Source: CAVQZA01 sp963724805 (GTDB lineage Bacteria; Actinomycetota; Thermoleophilia; Gaiellales; Gaiellaceae). Taken from it: a DNA stretch of 64,000 nucleotides. Position numbers and translations under genes: made by a program. The notes under the pieces were generated by a model. That model was given only the letters and a program-made list of their open reading frames with translations. It was not told the DNA's origin and searched no databases. Shown here one piece after another: positions 35,224 to 44,914 of the stretch (within the stretch, counting starts at the first letter, position 1; every line of letters starts with the position of its first letter). The stretch spans positions 372,001 to 436,000 of the forward strand of contig CAVRWA010000011.1 of NCBI GenBank assembly GCA_963724805.1. Direction: 5' to 3'.

Positions 35224-37671
35224 TTGAAGCGGGTCGCCCTCGTCCTCGCACTGGCCGCGCTCCTGCCCGGGGCCGTCTCCGCTGCCGGCGCGCCACCGCA
35301 CGACTTCGCGGCCGTGGCGCTCGACGTCCTCCCGCCGGGGGAGAACGGAGGCGTCTCGTTCGACCGCAACACGACCGACCAGGCGCTGCTCTACGACGGC
35401 CTCACCCCGCTCTACGACAAGGTCGGCAACGCCGATCTCAAGCGCTGGTTCAAGCCCGAGACGCTCGGGCTCGGCGGCCTGAAGGCGATGCGCACCGAGA
35501 AGCTCCCGCGCGCGGGAGTGGTCATCCAGCGCGACAAGTGGGACGTGCCCCATGTGACCGGGAAGAGCCAGGCCGACGTCGAGTACGGCGCCGGCTGGGC
35601 GACCGCGGAGGACCGCGGGCTGCTGCTCGGGCTGATCCGCGGGCCGGCCCGGGCCGCCGCGCTCGACATCCCCGGAATCGACCCGATCAGCCTCGCACTC
35701 TCCGGCAAGACCTTCGTGCCGAGCCGCGAGACGGAGGCTTTCCTGGCCAAGCAGCTCGATCTCCTGCGCGCGCAGGGCGCCCTCGGGCGCCATTTCGTGA
35801 CGCTGCTCCAGGCCTATACGGCCGGGATCAACGCGTACTACAAGTCGGTCGGGACCCCGATCGAGCCCTACACGCCGAACGACGTGATCGCCGCAGCGGC
35901 GCTGATCGCCGCCCGCTTCGGCGCCAACGGCGGCTCGGAGGTCAGCCGCTCGATGCTCCTCTCGGCGCTCCAGGCGAAGCTCGGCGCGGCGAAGGGGCAG
36001 CAGGTGTTCGGCGACCTCCGCTCGGCGAACGACCCCGAGGCACCCGTCTCGATCCAGGGCAGCTTCCCGCAGGAGCAGCCGGCGGCGACGGCCCTCGGCA
36101 GCGTGACCGTCGACGACGGCAGCTTCAAGCCTGTCCCGCTCGCGGTTCCGCAGGTCGCCGCGCAGTCGGCGATGTCGAACGCGCTGCTCATCGGCGCGAG
36201 CCGCTCGGCGACCGGGCACCCGCTTTTCGTCGCCGGCCCGCAGGTGGGGTACTTCTTCCCCGAGTTCTTCATGGAGGTCGACATGGCGGGCGGCGGCTTC
36301 GCCACTCGCGGCGCCCTGTTCCCCGGGGTGCCGTTCGTGGTGATCGGGCGCGGCCTCGACGACGTGTGGAGCGCGACCTCGTCACAGGCAGACAACACGG
36401 ACGCCTTCGTCGAGACGCTCTGCGGCGACGACACGCACTACATGTACAAGGGAACCTGCCGGGCAATGACCACGTTCAACGCCGGCGTGCTCAGCGCCTC
36501 GGGGTCGCCCGACCAGCCGGTCGTCTTTCGCGAGACCGTCCACGGTCCCGTCGAGGGCTACGCGACCGTCGGCGGGGCGCGCGTCGCGGTCTCGCTCGAG
36601 CGCTCGACACGCAGCCGCGAGCTGCTGTCCGCCCAGTCGTTCTACAAGCTGGACACGAACCAGGTGAGCTCGGCGAAGAGCTTCGTGAGGGCGATGGCGG
36701 GGGTCGAGTTCTCGTTCAACTGGTTCTACGCCGACGACAGGGACATCGCCCTCTTCTCGAGCGGGCGCCTGCCGGTGCGCGCGCCCGGTACCGACCCGGC
36801 GCTGCCGACCGACGGCTCGGGCGCCTACGACTGGCGCGGCTTCCTCACGCCCGCCCAGCACGCGCAGGCGATCAATCCGGCGAACGGCGAGATCCTCAAC
36901 TGGAACAACAAGCCCGCCGCCGACGTGGGCGCCTCGGACGACAACTGGTCCTACGGCTCGGTCCAGCGCGTCCAGCTCCTGCAGAAGCAGCTCGACGCGA
37001 AGAAGGGCAAGCTCACGCTCGCCGACGTCGCCTCGGCGATGAACGCGGCTGCGACGCAGGACCTGCGCGCCGTGGCGGTGCTGCCCGATGTGGCGGCCGT
37101 GCTGAAGACCGGCGCCGCGCCGAGCCCGCGCGCCGCGCAGATGCTGCAGCTCCTCGAGGCCTGGGAGGCGAAGGGCGCGAGCCGGCTCGACCTGAACCTC
37201 GACGGTGGGGTCGACGATCCGGGCGCCGCGATCATGGACGCCGTCTGGGATCGCTGGGCCGACGCGGTCATGACCCCGGTCCTCGGCGCCGGGCTCGCGT
37301 CCCGGCTCGCGGCGCTCCACATCCGGAGCGACGACGCGAACCCCGGCGGCTCGTCGTACATCGACGGCTGGTACGGCTACGTGGACAAGGATCTCCGTTC
37401 CCTGCTCGGCAAGTCCGTGAAGGGCGCCTTCTCGACGCACTATTGCGGCGCCGGCGACCTCGCCGTCTGCCGCGCCTCGCTCTGGGCCGCGCTCGAGGCG
37501 GCCGGCGCGGAGCTCGCCGCGGCCCAGGGCTTCGACCCGGCCGCGTGGCGCGCGGACGCGACGGCGGAGCGGATCAGGTTCACCTCGGGGATCCTCTCGA
37601 CGACGATGCGCTGGACGAACCGCCCGACCTTCCAGCAGGTCGTCACCTTCAGCGGCCACCGCCCGCGCTGA
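35224..37671 (+). CDS. Penicillin-acylase-family Ntn hydrolase
   Basis: 815 residues, TTG start, signal peptide MKRVALVLALAALLPGAVSA, so exported. The alpha part has RDKWDVPHVTGKSQADVEYGAGWATAEDR, the family opening; autocleavage would expose Ser318 in AMSNALLIG as the N-terminal nucleophile of the beta chain. The long spacer and C-terminal region with HYCGAG are usual. Family members hydrolyse penicillins, acyl-homoserine lactones or other amides; an AHL- or siderophore-related acylase role is possible. Not in an operon; a bidirectional terminator follows. Confidence 0.85.
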   Translation: MKRVALVLALAALLPGAVSAAGAPPHDFAAVALDVLPPGENGGVSFDRNTTDQALLYDGLTPLYDKVGNADLKRWFKPETLGLGGLKAMRTEKLPRAGVVIQRDKWDVPHVTGKSQADVEYGAGWATAEDRGLLLGLIRGPARAAALDIPGIDPISLALSGKTFVPSRETEAFLAKQLDLLRAQGALGRHFVTLLQAYTAGINAYYKSVGTPIEPYTPNDVIAAAALIAARFGANGGSEVSRSMLLSALQAKLGAAKGQQVFGDLRSANDPEAPVSIQGSFPQEQPAATALGSVTVDDGSFKPVPLAVPQVAAQSAMSNALLIGASRSATGHPLFVAGPQVGYFFPEFFMEVDMAGGGFATRGALFPGVPFVVIGRGLDDVWSATSSQADNTDAFVETLCGDDTHYMYKGTCRAMTTFNAGVLSASGSPDQPVVFRETVHGPVEGYATVGGARVAVSLERSTRSRELLSAQSFYKLDTNQVSSAKSFVRAMAGVEFSFNWFYADDRDIALFSSGRLPVRAPGTDPALPTDGSGAYDWRGFLTPAQHAQAINPANGEILNWNNKPAADVGASDDNWSYGSVQRVQLLQKQLDAKKGKLTLADVASAMNAAATQDLRAVAVLPDVAAVLKTGAAPSPRAAQMLQLLEAWEAKGASRLDLNLDGGVDDPGAAIMDAVWDRWADAVMTPVLGAGLASRLAALHIRSDDANPGGSSYIDGWYGYVDKDLRSLLGKSVKGAFSTHYCGAGDLAVCRASLWAALEAAGAELAAAQGFDPAAWRADATAERIRFTSGILSTTMRWTNRPTFQQVVTFSGHRPR

Positions 37672-37673
37672 GG

Positions 37674-37705
37674 CCGAGCGACCCGCCCGAAGGCGGGCCG
37701 CTCGG
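37674..37705. terminator. Bidirectional hairpin terminator
   Basis: CCGAGCG-A-CCCGCC, loop CGAA, GGCGGG-C-CGCTCGG: a near-perfect 13-bp stem with one mismatch, between two convergent genes. Confidence 0.75.
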
Positions 37706-37722
37706 CTCCGTCGAGCGTCGGG

Positions 37723-39030
37723 CTAGTGGTCGGCCTTCTTGAAGAACCGCTTGAGCTCCCAGCCCGCGACCTTGTTGCCCAGCTTCACACCTTGCTCGAC
37801 CGAGTTGCGGAAGTGGAAGCCGAGCCAGACCCGCGCATCGACGACCTGGTCCTGCATGTCGTCGACGGTGTCGAAGTGCTGGGTGGTCGTGAGGACGTTG
37901 CTTCCGTTCTGCCCTCCCATCATGTCGACGTCGATGTGCTGCGTGTGCAGCGCCGACGCCAGCGTGTCGCTGAAGGCCGCGGTGAAGCAGCCGTGCTGGG
38001 ACGGGTACTCGGGGTGCCCCGGCACTCCCAGCAGCGCCACCCAGCCCGGGTCGGCCGTCGTGTCGGGATTGTTGTCCTTGTCGGCGTTCCGGATCGCCGT
38101 GATCGGGCGCCAGAACTGATAGAAGAACTTGGAGTCGTAGCAGGCCATTCCCGCGTCGGTCGTGACGATGTTGCCGATCGCGAACAGATGCGCGGCGTCC
38201 ACGAGATCCATGTCGTGCTGCGCGACGACGCTCTGCATCGCCACGTTGTACTGGTTGATGTTGTTCCCGACCCAGAAGTAGGCGATCGACGTCTGCTCCG
38301 GGGTGCGGACGGTGCTGTTGAGCGCGCCGTACGCCTCGGTCTCGTTCAGGTCTCTCGCGTACCGGTCGCTCGTGAGCGCAGGCGGAGGTTGGGCCCGGAA
38401 CTGCGCGGCGTTGTCGAGCAGGAACGGCCGCATCGTGGCGAGCCAGGGCGTCTGCACCGCCTGACCCGGCTGTAGCTGCCACTGTCCGGGCAGGATCGGC
38501 CCGTTCCCTCCGTAGCTGGGCGTCGGCGACGCCTTGAGGCCGTCGCCGGTGCGGAAGGCGATGATGTCGTTCGCCGCCGCCTCGCCGACCGTGACGCCGT
38601 TCGTGACGTCGCCTGTGAGCGTCGCGAGGTACGCGGTGTACTCGGCGTCGACGGTCGCCTGCTGGTCGGGCAGGTAGTAGTCGAGTGTCGTCCGCGCTGC
38701 CGCCGCAACCGCCGCCTGCACCGAGGCGCCCGGCACGACCGCGACTGTGAAGTCGTGGTACGGCTGGTAGCGTCCCATGAGCTTCGTGACGGCGTCGTAC
38801 ACCGCTGCCTGCACGTACGACATGTAGACCATGCCGTCGGTCTGCACCTTCGTCGGCACAGAGGCGCGAACCGCGTTGACCGTGTTCGTGTTCCAGGTCA
38901 GGACGGCGTCGGGCGGTACGACGACCGGCTTGGGGTTGTTCGCCGAGGCCGACAGCGACACCGTTGCGGCCACGGCGAGGATGCCCGTGAGGACGAGCAG
39001 CGCCTTCAGCTGCAGTTTCCTCTGTTTCAT
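37723..39030 (-). CDS. Secreted vanadium-haloperoxidase-like PAP2-superfamily protein
   Basis: 435 residues with a signal peptide (MKQRKLQLKALLVLTGILAVAATVSLSA). Vanadate/phosphate-site motifs are recognisable: KFFYQFWRPITAIR (Lys, Arg), GHPEYPSQHGCFTAAF (Ser, His) and VDARVWLGFHFRNSVEQGVKLG (Arg, His). This set places it with bacterial vanadium-dependent haloperoxidase-related proteins; either haloperoxidase or acid phosphatase activity is possible. Start ATG overlaps the stop of the upstream DUF4242-like gene (ATGA), so both come from one transcript. Confidence 0.82.
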   Translation of the reverse strand: MKQRKLQLKALLVLTGILAVAATVSLSASANNPKPVVVPPDAVLTWNTNTVNAVRASVPTKVQTDGMVYMSYVQAAVYDAVTKLMGRYQPYHDFTVAVVPGASVQAAVAAAARTTLDYYLPDQQATVDAEYTAYLATLTGDVTNGVTVGEAAANDIIAFRTGDGLKASPTPSYGGNGPILPGQWQLQPGQAVQTPWLATMRPFLLDNAAQFRAQPPPALTSDRYARDLNETEAYGALNSTVRTPEQTSIAYFWVGNNINQYNVAMQSVVAQHDMDLVDAAHLFAIGNIVTTDAGMACYDSKFFYQFWRPITAIRNADKDNNPDTTADPGWVALLGVPGHPEYPSQHGCFTAAFSDTLASALHTQHIDVDMMGGQNGSNVLTTTQHFDTVDDMQDQVVDARVWLGFHFRNSVEQGVKLGNKVAGWELKRFFKKADH

Positions 39031-39293
39031 TTTCCCTCCTTCCCGGACGAGAGCGCCTCGACGACGCGGATCGGCTCGAGCCCGGCTCGCTGCGCGGCGA
39101 GCGCAGCCTCGCGGCCCGACGGTGCGTCGAAAACGAAGAAGCAGATCTCGTCTTCGGGTACGTAGATCGAGCGTTCGAAGCGGACGCTGTCCTGCGCCGG
39201 CTCCGCGGTGGCCGAGCGTGCCCGTTGGTCTCGGGCCGCGCGCTCTCCCGCTTGGCTTCGAGCGAGGTAGGTCTCGACGAGGTAGCTCGGCAC
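39027..39293 (-). CDS. DUF4242/SCO4226-like small protein
   Basis: 88 residues from GTG 39291-39293. PSYLVETYLAR at the start, a middle charged linker, VRFERSIYVPEDEICFFVFDAPSGREAALAAQRAGL and a final EPIRVVEA follow the nickel-binding SCO4226/DUF4242 pattern, a ferredoxin-like dimer. It precedes and overlaps the haloperoxidase-like gene, so a shared function (metal or redox related) is plausible. Metal binding is not verifiable here. Confidence 0.65.
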   Translation of the reverse strand: MPSYLVETYLARSQAGERAARDQRARSATAEPAQDSVRFERSIYVPEDEICFFVFDAPSGREAALAAQRAGLEPIRVVEALSSGKEGK

Positions 39294-39331
39294 GCGCTCG
39301 ACGCTAGGACGCCGGCGCCGCGGTGGAAACG

Positions 39332-42046
39332 TCAGAACGTCTGAACTTTGCGCGCGAGCTCGGTGCGCGAGCGGACGCCGAGCTTGGCGTAGACGTGCGT
39401 CAGGTGGCTTGCCACCGTCCGCTCGCCCAGGAACAGCGCGGCTGCGACCTCCCGGTTCGTCCGCCCCTCCGCGACCAGGGAGGCGACGCGGCGCTCGGCC
39501 GCGGTGAGCCCCTCCTCGCGCCGTCGCCCGCCGATGCTTCCGAGCTCGTCGCGTGCCTTCTCGGCCCAGGTCGCCGCCCCGAGCTGCTCGAAGCCGGCGA
39601 GCGCCGCCAGGAGCGCTTCGCGGGCCGCACGCTTCTGCCGTGCACGCCGGTGCACGATGCCGAGCGCGAGCTGCGCGCGAGCGCGCCCGAACGGGTCGCC
39701 GACCTCCTCGTGCTCCGCGACCGCCTGCTGCAGGAGGGAAGCGGCGCGATCGACGCCCCCCTCGGCGGCGGCGACGAGCCCACGGCATCGCGTCACGTGT
39801 GCGAGCACCCACTCGCGTCCGACCCGCGCCGCGTCCGCCTCCCAGGCGTCGAGGACCAGGACCGCATCGTCGAACCGGCCCAGCTCGAGAAGCACCTCGA
39901 CGTAGTCGGCGCTCCACCAGCGGACGCTAGGCTCGCCCCAGCCAAGCGCCGCCGCCTGCCGGTCAGCCGCTTCGAACGATCCGGCGGCCGCGGACGCGTC
40001 TCCGCTCCAGAGCGCGACGAGCCCCAGGATCGCGATGTGCTGGGGCGGATGGAGCCCGAACTGCGCTTCAGCCAGCTCGAGGGCCCGTTCCGAGTGCGCT
40101 CGGGCGAGCTCGAGGAGGCCGCGGTGGACGGCGATGAGCGCGATGGGAAGGTGATCCTGCGGCACCTCGAGCCCGTACTGGATCGAGATGTCGTGGGCCT
40201 GCGCGGCGTGCGCGGCGCCGAGCGCCCAGCGCCCCGCCCAGAACTCGACCCAGGCGAGGCCCCAGAGCGCGCGGGCGCTCCGCGGCTCGTCGCGCTCGCG
40301 CCACTCGAGGTGCTCGCGCTCGAAGAACGCACGGGCCTCATCTCTCCCGGAGCACGGCGCGAGGGTGTTCACGACGGCGAGCGTCGCTTCCTGCACTAGT
40401 TGCTCGCCGCCGACGGCGGGCGCGAAGTCGCGCGACCGCGCCAGGAGATCGCCCGGCGCCTTCGTGTCGCCGGTAAACCAACCGAGGATGGCTTTCACGG
40501 CAAGAGCGCGCGCCCGGAGCGCGCCGTCGTCGAGCTCCTCGGCGAGCTCGAGTGCCGCTTTGGTGTGATCGAACCCGTTCCTGAAGCGGGTCGCCCACGC
40601 GAGGCGACAGTGGATTGCCGACTGGAGCGCCGGGCGCGAGGCAGCCTCGCGTAGGGCTTCCTCGAGCAGCTCGACTGCACGGTCGGCGCCCTCCAGCTCG
40701 GCGAGGAGGAGGAGCGCCTCCGCGCGCAACGAGCCGATTTCCATCTCTGCAAGCAGGTCGGTTGCGATCGTTCGGGCGCGCGTCCACTCCCCGGCGACGT
40801 GATGAGCACGGGCTGCCGCCAGCGCCCGGCGACGGCGTTCGTCGCGCTCCTCCGGCGGTGTCAGCCTGAGCGCCTGCTCGGCGAGCTCGGCAGCGGCGGC
40901 CGACGCGCCGCGATCTGCCGCCTGTCTCGCCGCGTCATCGAGAACTGTCGCGACGCAGCCGTCCGGCGACTCCCTCGAGAGCGCGAGGTGACGGGCGCGG
41001 AGGAGCGGGTCTTCGACGACTTCGGCGATACGCCGGTGCACGCTCCGCCGCTTCTCGCCCAGGTCCCGGTAGAGGACCGACGACAGCAGCGGGTGGGTGA
41101 AGCGGATCGTCCCATTCTCGCGCTCGATCACGTGCGCGGCGATCGCCGGGTCGAGCGCGGCCGCCTCGATGCCTGCCCGCTCGAGGAGAGCCTCCGAAGG
41201 CGTGCCCACCGCCGAGGCGAGCGCGAGCGCTTCGCGGGTGGATGCGGGGAGTCCCGAGATCCTCGCGGCCACGAGCCCTTCGAGCGTCTCCGGGACCAGG
41301 AGCGGCTGCGTCGGGTCGATGTCCGCGTCGAGAACGCGGGCCAGCTCCAGCGCGAAGAACGGGTTTCCGCCCGATCTCTCGTGGATGCGGAGCAGTGTCT
41401 GGCGCGCGAAGGGCCTGCCGAGCCGGTCTCGCAGGAATCGATGGAGCGCGCCCACGCTGAGCGGCCCCACCGGCAGCCGCCGGACGCTCTCCGCGCCGAG
41501 CGCCTGCTGGAGGCCCGAGGGCCGCGCCTGGTCGTCGAGCCGCCGGGCGAGCAGGAGGAGCACGTGCTCCGCGCCCAGCCTTCGTAGCGCGAACGCGAGA
41601 GCGTGCGTCGACGAGTCGTCGAGCCACTGCACGTCGTCGATCGCGACGAGCACCGGCTCGCCCGCGGCGAGCAGTTGCAGCGAGTCGCGAACCGCCAGCC
41701 CGAGCGCCCGCGAATCCACCCTCTCGCCGGCAGCCTCCTCGAGGAGGAGCGCCCCCTCGAGCGCGCGCCGCCTCGGCGGTGCCAGTGCCGGCAGCACATC
41801 GTCGAGGACGTCGTCGAAGAGATCGCCCAGCCCCGCGTGAGCGAGGCGGCGTTCCGCCTCTGCCGGTCGGGACGAGAGGACGCGCAATCCCCGTTCGCGG
41901 GCATGCTCGACGCCCGCGAGCCAGAGCGTGGACTTCCCGATGCCCGCATCGCCCGCGAGAACCAGCGCGGCGGGCCCTTCCGGCACTTCGCCGACGAAGG
42001 CGTGGAGTGCGGCGAGCTCCTCCTCTCGGCCGACGATCTCTAACAC
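39332..42046 (-). CDS. Large ATP-binding LuxR-family transcriptional regulator (LAL type)
   Basis: About 904 residues from GTG 42044-42046 with GAGGGATC upstream. Order of domains: AAA/STAND NTPase (Walker A AGDAGIGKST, Walker B VLVAIDDVQWLDD), a long helical TPR-like middle (about 430-820), and a C-terminal LuxR helix-turn-helix (LTAAERRVASLVAEGRTNREVAAALFLGERTVASHL). LAL regulators respond to signals through the NTPase and switch nearby or distant genes; candidates are the DUF4242/haloperoxidase pair downstream or the divergent aminotransferase. Upstream in-frame ATG at 42205 would overlap the divergent gene and is rejected. Confidence 0.88.
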   Translation of the reverse strand: MLEIVGREEELAALHAFVGEVPEGPAALVLAGDAGIGKSTLWLAGVEHARERGLRVLSSRPAEAERRLAHAGLGDLFDDVLDDVLPALAPPRRRALEGALLLEEAAGERVDSRALGLAVRDSLQLLAAGEPVLVAIDDVQWLDDSSTHALAFALRRLGAEHVLLLLARRLDDQARPSGLQQALGAESVRRLPVGPLSVGALHRFLRDRLGRPFARQTLLRIHERSGGNPFFALELARVLDADIDPTQPLLVPETLEGLVAARISGLPASTREALALASAVGTPSEALLERAGIEAAALDPAIAAHVIERENGTIRFTHPLLSSVLYRDLGEKRRSVHRRIAEVVEDPLLRARHLALSRESPDGCVATVLDDAARQAADRGASAAAAELAEQALRLTPPEERDERRRRALAAARAHHVAGEWTRARTIATDLLAEMEIGSLRAEALLLLAELEGADRAVELLEEALREAASRPALQSAIHCRLAWATRFRNGFDHTKAALELAEELDDGALRARALAVKAILGWFTGDTKAPGDLLARSRDFAPAVGGEQLVQEATLAVVNTLAPCSGRDEARAFFEREHLEWRERDEPRSARALWGLAWVEFWAGRWALGAAHAAQAHDISIQYGLEVPQDHLPIALIAVHRGLLELARAHSERALELAEAQFGLHPPQHIAILGLVALWSGDASAAAGSFEAADRQAAALGWGEPSVRWWSADYVEVLLELGRFDDAVLVLDAWEADAARVGREWVLAHVTRCRGLVAAAEGGVDRAASLLQQAVAEHEEVGDPFGRARAQLALGIVHRRARQKRAAREALLAALAGFEQLGAATWAEKARDELGSIGGRRREEGLTAAERRVASLVAEGRTNREVAAALFLGERTVASHLTHVYAKLGVRSRTELARKVQTF

Positions 42047-42194
42047 GATCCCTCGATTCGACGTGGTCAACTTCGCGCTGACAAGAGGTGCATCGCAAAA
42101 CGATACGACGAAGAGCCGCTGGATGGAAGGCGGCGCTTCAACAGGCCGCACCCCTCCCGGGCGTCCGCGGACCTCTTCGCTAGGCTTGGCCGCA

Positions 42195-43349
42195 GTGGTC
42201 GGCAAGCGCTATCTGATGACCCCCGGGCCCACACCGGTCCCCCCGGAGGTGCTCGCCGCGCTCTCGGCGCCCGTCGTCCATCACCGAAGCCCGGACTTCC
42301 GGCCGATCTACGAGGAGTGCCTCGCGCGCCTCAAGCAGGTCGTGCGCACCGAGCACGACGTGCTCCTCTTCACCGCGTCCGGCACGGGCGGGTTCGAGTC
42401 GGCCGTGGCGAACCTCACCTCGCCCGGCGACCGTGCGCTCGTCGTCTCCGCGGGGAGCTTCGGCGAGCGCTGGGCGGCGATGGTCGCTGGGTACGGCGCC
42501 GACCTCATCCATCTGAAGCTGGAGTGGGGGGCGACGCCCGAGCCCGCCGAGCTTCGGGCGAAGCTCGAGGAGGCAGGGGGCGCAAAGGTCGTCTACCTTG
42601 TCCACTCCGAAACGTCGACCGGGGTCGTCTGCGACATCCAGGCGCTCACCGCCGTCGCGAAGGAAGCAGGCGCGCTCGTGGTCGTCGACGCGGTCTCCAG
42701 CCTCGGCGCCGTCCCGCTCGAGACCGACGCCTGGGGCGTCGACGTCGTCGTCTCCGGCTCGCAGAAGGCGCTGATGACGCCGCCCGGGCTCGCGCTCGCC
42801 TCCGTCTCGCCCGCCGCGCTCGCGGCCGCCGCAGGGGCGACGACGCCGCGCTTCTACTTCGACTGGGAGCGGACGCGCGCCGCACAGCACAAGCTCGACG
42901 CGCCGTTCACGCCGGCGGTGCCGCTCGTGGCGGGGCTCAACGTCGCGCTCGGCCTGCTGCTCGAGGAGGGGCTCGAGGCGTGCCTCGACCGCCATGTCCG
43001 CCTGGGCCGCGCCTGCCGGGAGGGTGCGAAGGCGATGGGGCTGGAGCTCTTCTCGCCCGACGAGGACCGATCCGCCGTCGTCACCGCGATCCGTTCGCCG
43101 GAGGGAATCGACGGCAAGGACGTCGTGCGGCTGCTCCGCGACCGCTTCGGGATCACGATCGCGAACGGGCAGGGCCCGCTGATGGGGAAGATCTTCCGCC
43201 TCGGCCACATCGGCTGGTTCGACGTGTTCGACATCGTCACGCAGCTCGGCGCCGTGGAGCTCGCGCTGGCCGAGCTCGGGGCCGAGATCGAGCGCGGCGT
43301 CGCGGTCACCCGTGCGCTCGAGACGTACGCCGACCGCGCCCGCGTGTGA
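42195..43349 (+). CDS. Class V PLP aminotransferase (serine/alanine-glyoxylate type)
   Basis: 384 residues. KRYLMTPGPTPVPPEVLAAL at the N-terminus, FTASGTGGFESAVANL, VVVDAVSSLGAVPLETDAWGVDVVVSGSQKALMTPPG with PLP-lysine after GSQ, and the C-terminal GITIANGQGPLMGKIFRLGHIG are characteristic. Its stop overlaps the serA start, so it probably supplies the transamination in serine formation (as phosphoserine or serine:pyruvate/glyoxylate aminotransferase). Which amino acceptor is used is not decided by sequence. GTG 42195. Confidence 0.88.
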   Translation: MVGKRYLMTPGPTPVPPEVLAALSAPVVHHRSPDFRPIYEECLARLKQVVRTEHDVLLFTASGTGGFESAVANLTSPGDRALVVSAGSFGERWAAMVAGYGADLIHLKLEWGATPEPAELRAKLEEAGGAKVVYLVHSETSTGVVCDIQALTAVAKEAGALVVVDAVSSLGAVPLETDAWGVDVVVSGSQKALMTPPGLALASVSPAALAAAAGATTPRFYFDWERTRAAQHKLDAPFTPAVPLVAGLNVALGLLLEEGLEACLDRHVRLGRACREGAKAMGLELFSPDEDRSAVVTAIRSPEGIDGKDVVRLLRDRFGITIANGQGPLMGKIFRLGHIGWFDVFDIVTQLGAVELALAELGAEIERGVAVTRALETYADRARV

Positions 43350-44914
43350 AGGTCCTCGTCCGGGAGACGATCGCCGACGCGGGCGTCGAGTTGCTGCGCT
43401 CGAAGTTCGAGGTCGACGTCGAGACCGGCGGCGACCTCGCGGAGCTGATCGGCGACTACGACGCGATCGTGATCCGCTCCGCGACGAAGCTCACCGCCGA
43501 CCTGATCGAGAAGGCGACGAATCTGAAGGTGATCGGCAGGGCCGGCGTGGGGATCGACAACGTCGACGTCGAGGCAGCGACGCGCCGCGGGATCGTGGTC
43601 GCGAACGCGCCCGAATCGACCGTGATCTCGGCCGCCGAGCACACCGTCGGCCTCCTGGTCGCCCTCTCGCGCAACATTCCGCAGGCGCACGCGGCGCTGA
43701 AGCAGGGCCGCTGGGAGCGCTCGCGCTTCGGCGGCGTCGAGCTGGCCGACAAGACGCTCGGCGTACTCGGCTTCGGCCGCATCGGCCAGCAGGTCGCGCG
43801 CCGCGCGCTCGGCCTCGGCATGCACGTCACTGCCTACGATCCCTTCGTCTCGCGCGAGCGCTTCCGCGAGCTCGGCGTCGACCGGGTCGAGACCTCGGCG
43901 GAAGTGCTCGCGGCGGCTGACTTCCTCACGCTGCACCTACCGCTCAACGACGAGACGCGCGGGAGCATCGACGCGGCCGCGATCGCGCAGATGCGCGACG
44001 GCGTGCGGATCGTCAACGCCGCGCGCGGCGAGCTCGTGGACGAGCAGGCGCTCTACGACGCGCTCGTCTCGGGGAAGGTCGCGGGCGCGGCGCTCGACGT
44101 CTACTCCACCGAGCCGTACACGGGACCGCTGCTCGAGCTCGAGAACGTCGTCGCGACGCCGCACCTCGCAGCCTCGACCGACGAGGCGCAGGACCGCGCC
44201 GGCGTGATCGTGGCCGAGCAGGTCGTGGCCGCACTCGAGGGAGAGCTCGTGACGAACGCCGTCAACATCCCCGTGATCGGCGCGGAGGACGTCGAGGCGC
44301 TCGGGCCCTACCTCCCGCTCGCCGCGAAGCTCGGCCGCCTGGCGATGGAGCTCGCGGCGGGCCGGGCGGAGCGGCTCGTGCTGACGTACTTCGGCGGCCT
44401 CGCTGAGTACGACACGCGGCTGCTCACGGTGGCCGCTTTGAACGGCGCCTTTCAGGGAAGAGTCGACCAGGCCGTCAACTTCGTGAACGCGCCGCTCGTC
44501 GCGGCCGAGCGGGGGATCGAGGTGCGCGAGGAGCGGCGTGCGGTCTCCCGCGACTTCACGAACCTGGTCCGCGTCGGCGTCGTCTCGGACGGCGAGGAGC
44601 TTCGCGTGGCAGGCACGACGATCGGCAACGACCACCGGCTCTGGCTCGTGAGCGCGCTCGGCTTCGAGGTCGACACCGAGCTGGCGCCGCTGATGGTCTT
44701 CCTCGCCTACGACGATATACCGGGCGTGATCGGCCGCGTCGGCACGCTCTTCGGTGGTGCCGGGATCAACATCGCGAACATGGCCGTCTCGCGCTCCCGG
44801 CAGGGCGGGAAGGCACTGATGGCGCTCTCGATCGACACGGCCGCGCCGCCGGAGCTGGAGGAGCAGCTGCGCGCCGAGGGTTTCGACGAGGTGCACGTCA
44901 TTGCGCTCGGCTAG
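43346..44914 (+). CDS. serA: D-3-phosphoglycerate dehydrogenase
   Basis: 522 residues, type with ASB and ACT domains. Substrate/NAD domain: GVGIDNVDVEAATRRGIVVANAPESTVISAAEHT; NAD loop LGVLGFGRIGQQVARRALGLGMHV; catalytic Arg-Glu-His set around NAARGELVDEQAL and HLAAS. The C-terminal ACT region (PGVIGRVGTLFGGAGINIANMAVSR) is where serine inhibits. Start GTG 43346 overlaps the upstream stop. First step of serine synthesis, coupled here to the aminotransferase. Confidence 0.95.
   Translation: MKVLVRETIADAGVELLRSKFEVDVETGGDLAELIGDYDAIVIRSATKLTADLIEKATNLKVIGRAGVGIDNVDVEAATRRGIVVANAPESTVISAAEHTVGLLVALSRNIPQAHAALKQGRWERSRFGGVELADKTLGVLGFGRIGQQVARRALGLGMHVTAYDPFVSRERFRELGVDRVETSAEVLAAADFLTLHLPLNDETRGSIDAAAIAQMRDGVRIVNAARGELVDEQALYDALVSGKVAGAALDVYSTEPYTGPLLELENVVATPHLAASTDEAQDRAGVIVAEQVVAALEGELVTNAVNIPVIGAEDVEALGPYLPLAAKLGRLAMELAAGRAERLVLTYFGGLAEYDTRLLTVAALNGAFQGRVDQAVNFVNAPLVAAERGIEVREERRAVSRDFTNLVRVGVVSDGEELRVAGTTIGNDHRLWLVSALGFEVDTELAPLMVFLAYDDIPGVIGRVGTLFGGAGINIANMAVSRSRQGGKALMALSIDTAAPPELEEQLRAEGFDEVHVIALG

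Noticed and set aside
34524..37742. 1072-residue plus-strand frame
   Set aside because: Runs out of frame over the penicillin-acylase gene, whose motifs and signal peptide are in another frame.
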